Shown here: positions 63,001 to 64,000 of the stretch, one piece after another
How the letters are laid out: every line of letters starts with the position of its first letter
Numbering within the stretch: the first letter of the stretch is position 1
Source: Pseudomonas sp. BN417
Lineage (GTDB): Bacteria > Pseudomonadota > Gammaproteobacteria > Pseudomonadales > Pseudomonadaceae
Length of the DNA: 64,000 bases
Direction: 5' to 3'
NCBI RefSeq assembly: GCF_029871205.1
Contig: NZ_SSOJ01000115.1
Span: forward strand, 62,001 to 126,000
The notes under the pieces: model-generated
The model's input: only the letters and a program-made list of their open reading frames with translations
Databases searched by the model: none
Told to the model about the DNA's origin: nothing
Program-made: the position numbers and the translations under genes

Positions 63001-64000
63001 GTTCCTCGATGTGCAGTCCGGCTACGAAGGCCTGCAGGCCGAGCTGGACGAACTGCGCCAGCAGCTGGACCAGAGCCTCGTCGATGACCTGCCGGCGACC
63101 ACGCCGAGCCAGCCGGAAACGCCGCAGTTGAGCAGCCCGATCGTGGCCGTCAGCGTGCAGCCCCTGGTGGTCAGCGAAGAGCGCGAGCTGCCCTTCGTCC
63201 GCCGCGCCCAGGAAGCCGCCCAGGAGGCCGCCGCACGGCGCGCCCCGCAGGAGCTGGTCAAGGTGCCGGCGGAATTGCTGGAAGGCCTGGTCAACCTGGC
63301 CGGCGAGACCTCCATCTTCCGTGGCCGCGTCGAGCAGCAGGTCAGCGACTTCAGCTTCACCCTCACCGAGATGGAAGCCACCATCGAGCGGGTGCGCGAC
63401 CAGCTGCGCCGCCTCGACACCGAAACCCAGGCGCAGATCCTCAGCCGCTACCAGGCCGAAGCCGAGCGCGCCGGCTACGAGGACTTCGATCCGCTGGAAA
63501 TGGACCGCCACTCGCAGCTGCAGCAGCTGTCACGGGCGCTCTTCGAGTCGGCTTCCGACCTTCTCGACCTCAAGGAAACCCTGGCCGCGCGCAATCGCGA
63601 CGCCGAGACCCTGCTGCTGCAACAGGCGCGGGTGAACACCGAGCTGCAGGAAGGCCTGATGCGTACCCGCATGGTGCCCTTCGACCGCCTCGTGCCTCGC
63701 CTGCGGCGCATCGTCCGGCAGGTGGCGAGCGAGCTGGACAAGCAGGTGGAGTTCGTCGTCGGCAACGCCGAGGGCGAGATGGACCGCACTGTGCTCGAGC
63801 GCATGGTGGCACCGTTGGAACACATGCTGCGCAATGCCGTCGACCACGGTGTCGAAAGCGCCGAGGCACGCCGCAGCGCCGGCAAACCGGAGGTTGGCAC
63901 CATCCGCCTGAACCTCGGCCGCGAGGGCGGCGACATCGTCCTGACCCTGGCCGACGATGGTGCCGGCATCAAGCTCGAAGCGGTGCGCCGCAAGGCCATC
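57050..64000 (+). CDS. chpA: Pil-Chp hybrid histidine kinase ChpA (3' end outside window)
   Basis: One frame is open from ATG 57050 to the window edge, 2317 residues so far; it starts MTDRHDYVALEWVKGEIAET. An N-terminal Hpt-like region (His49 in YIHQVQGT) and degenerate Hpt-like helices come first. An acidic linker with five tandem repeats follows (residues ~645-864), then canonical Hpt sites at His1093, His1250, His1590, His1797 and His1945 (all HTLKG). A degenerate site lies at 1392 (NTLGRG, Asn for His). Then come the dimerisation segment (VPAELLEGLVNLAGETSIFRGR) and the start of the CheA ATPase domain (MLRNAVDHGVES, LADDGAG). CheW and receiver domains are expected beyond the edge. It phosphorylates PilG and PilH. 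Confidence 0.95.
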   Translation, partial: MTDRHDYVALEWVKGEIAETLKQARQALEAFVENPQDPTRMRFCLTYIHQVQGTLQMVEFYGAALLAEEMERLAQALMEGRAANRGEALEVLMQAILQLPPYLDRIQSARRDLPMVLLPLLNDLRAARGDNLLSETSLFAPDLSSMLPALSVDTLARMRTAELPVLLRKLRQMLQTALVGVIRNQDLAANLGYMARVFARLESLCQGAPLGPLWQIASGLVEGLANGSVVNGSSVRNLLRQVDKELKRLLEQGADGFNQAAPEELVKNLLFYIAKAPAQSPRIRALKERYRLDEALPDTAVVDEERARLAGPDRDAMRSVVTALCEELVRVKDSLDLFVRSDRSGVTELDSLLPPLKQIADTLAVLGFGQPRRVIIDQIDVIHGLSLGQREPSDAVLMDVAGALLYVEATLAGMVGPAEEGAAEESHLPTTDVAQIHQLVIKEARNGLEQAKDAIIEFIASQWNHEHLARVPELLTQARGGLAMIPLPRAAALLEACNRYIQEQLLARKAVPNWQSLDTLADAITSVEYYLERLSEDHAAQGDLILDVAEESLEALGYPLKEKPSILDRVEEEEEPLAPLADPLQEIEVLAAEESELSQHLDPEDEPEAVMPEVALAEVLAFDAAIFAETLQQPAAAGVPAAESELLASDDNWSLGELAEPAAGSIDLSLDAPLELADAHAPEPASEGELLVSDDNWSLGELAAEPAAESIDLSLDAPLELAEAQAARPASEIDPLLSDDDWGLGELTAEPAAESVDRSLDAPLELAEAEAPRPATESDALLSDEDWGLGELTAEPAAENIDLSLDAPLELAVAEAPQPAAESELLVSDDNWSLGEAEAELQVENIDLSLDAPLELEPAAARAQGLSLDEREALPSLDLTELDSLPAETEVPVAEEGELLDFSLDAPLEFDDGQPMPSFDLADLEELPPALPGDVPGLEMPLKSAEALPSLDFDELDALPGAEPLVELEALNLEDLPAPLEWDEAALAELGLPEVDLPSAPVEPPAEKPAAERPLSLAEVMAAPVPAFNPPAREVPPSLLPPPADEELVDDELQEVFIEEAGEVQETLAEYLPRWHADGNDREALGEVRRAFHTLKGSGRMVRALVIGELSWSVENLLNRVLDRSIEVDEPVHQVVRDVVALLPTLVEEYAAKAQRQRDDVDLLAATAHALAKGHILPKSEAPGSEQAIEPVGEPQAPVITESGEALDPQLLEIFRNEAELHLETLAGFVKACDQELPQAVNDDLQRALHTLKGSAHMAGILPIAEIATPLEKLAKEFKTNLLSIDLTEAELLHEALDLLRQGVAQLDSTPLKPVAGTDELLERIRRRHQDRLEAASAARRDDKGETRDPLMISQFLAEGMDILLDAEDLLRRWREHPAERQELGALLEELNTLGRGAEMAELPQIEELCEALLDVYGAVDEGSLPVSERFFSEAEAAHEALIGMMDQVAAALEVSAQPERAQALRDLLQDAVDPAALALLGPDGAAALEIDELDADGLADWAPAETLPPLPERVEEPRALQEVAPPELAAFDPEQEPLDELPPTLDEEMVAIFLEEAVDILDSAGKALERWLGEPDNNPALLALQRDLHTLKGGARMAEISPIGDLAHELESLYEGLVDRRYSHSPRLAGLLQTSHDCLAALLEQLQARRALADPLQLIQDIRGFRQGGAQSLSAAVVQPFPALEEDDDVSFDLDAPLSAANDASTDEDEAPEPVVAERFAEVPLGKLLEMRAVEEPAAYAVPEPQAFDSSQDPELVEIFLEEGFDILDSAGAALQRWTEDPDNSLEVEALQRDLHTLKGGARMAEIGPIGDLSHELEFLYEGLCGGRLRASPALFGLLQACQDRLSDMLEAVRARRPLPDGQALIEAIQRWRANPDEQLSMPSSVHLQPAAEDDLDAVAEADILDIFLEEADDLLEAMETAIGRWEEAREEGAHIDDLLRVLHTLKGGARLAGQKRLGDLTHDLEQHLIEAQQQGAPWPESLFLDVQSGYEGLQAELDELRQQLDQSLVDDLPATTPSQPETPQLSSPIVAVSVQPLVVSEERELPFVRRAQEAAQEAAARRAPQELVKVPAELLEGLVNLAGETSIFRGRVEQQVSDFSFTLTEMEATIERVRDQLRRLDTETQAQILSRYQAEAERAGYEDFDPLEMDRHSQLQQLSRALFESASDLLDLKETLAARNRDAETLLLQQARVNTELQEGLMRTRMVPFDRLVPRLRRIVRQVASELDKQVEFVVGNAEGEMDRTVLERMVAPLEHMLRNAVDHGVESAEARRSAGKPEVGTIRLNLGREGGDIVLTLADDGAGIKLEAVRRKAI
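58982..59640 (+). repeat. Five tandem ~135-bp repeats inside chpA
   Basis: Copies start at 58982, 59114, 59249, 59384 and 59519 (spacing 132, then 135 bp three times). Each encodes a ~45-residue acidic unit with LLxSDDxWxLGEL and IDLSLDAPLELA. A degenerate sixth trace (GELLDFSLDAPLEF) follows near 59740. The unit is separate from the Hpt domains and lies in the linker before His1093. Confidence 0.93.

Overview
The window is high-GC gamma-proteobacterial chromosome, almost certainly Pseudomonas sensu lato. From memory, the gene order folA - (YfcE-like) - permease - ilvD - rlmI - mutM - ggt - fdx - coaD - GMC oxidoreductase/Tat protein/aldehyde dehydrogenase - TetR - rsmD - M16 pair - ftsYEX - rpoH - mtgA - thiSG - trmB - hemW - rdgB - metWX - yggT - proC - yggS - pilTU - cbs/cgl - pyrC'/pyrB/pyrR - ruvX - yqgE - tonB3 - gshB - pilGHIJK-chpA follows the PA0350-PA0413 region of P. 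aeruginosa. This is core chromosome: I see no prophage, integron, transposase, tRNA, rRNA or CRISPR array.

Layout. 1-9 kb: folate, purine transport, branched-chain amino acid synthesis, rRNA methylation, an HDOD protein, base-excision repair and an acyltransferase. 9-18 kb: gamma-glutamyltransferase, ferredoxin and coaD, then a probable aldehyde dehydrogenase / Tat lipoprotein / GMC oxidoreductase operon under a divergent TetR regulator, with a near-perfect operator inside its predicted promoter. 17.7-27 kb: rsmD and a catalytic/non-catalytic M16 peptidase pair, divergent from ftsYEX-rpoH. 27-38 kb: thiSG, trmB, a DUF1329 protein, and a minus-strand run (hemW, rdgB, DUF4426, metW, metX) with a dynamin-like GTPase just upstream. 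38-43 kb: yggU-yggT-proC-yggS divergent from the twitching ATPases pilT and pilU. 43.5-52 kb: reverse transsulfuration, the pyr cluster with a degenerate dihydroorotase, and ruvX-yqgE-tonB3-gshB. 52.5-64 kb: the Pil-Chp chemosensory operon that controls type IV pili, ending inside a very large chpA cut by the window edge.

The least ordinary content is non-coding or repetitive. Intergenic spaces carry several families of inverted repeats. Two are diverged members of what looks like one ~139-bp element: one lies between thiG and trmB, the other fills most of the yggS/pilT divergent promoter region. Another repeat type has contributed codons to the 5' end of hemW and the 3' end of gshB. ftsY holds ten perfect GCACCT hexamers (Ala-Pro repeats) and chpA holds five ~45-residue tandem repeats in its acidic linker. 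Starts were moved inside longer open frames wherever a Shine-Dalgarno sequence, overlap or family N-terminus supported it.
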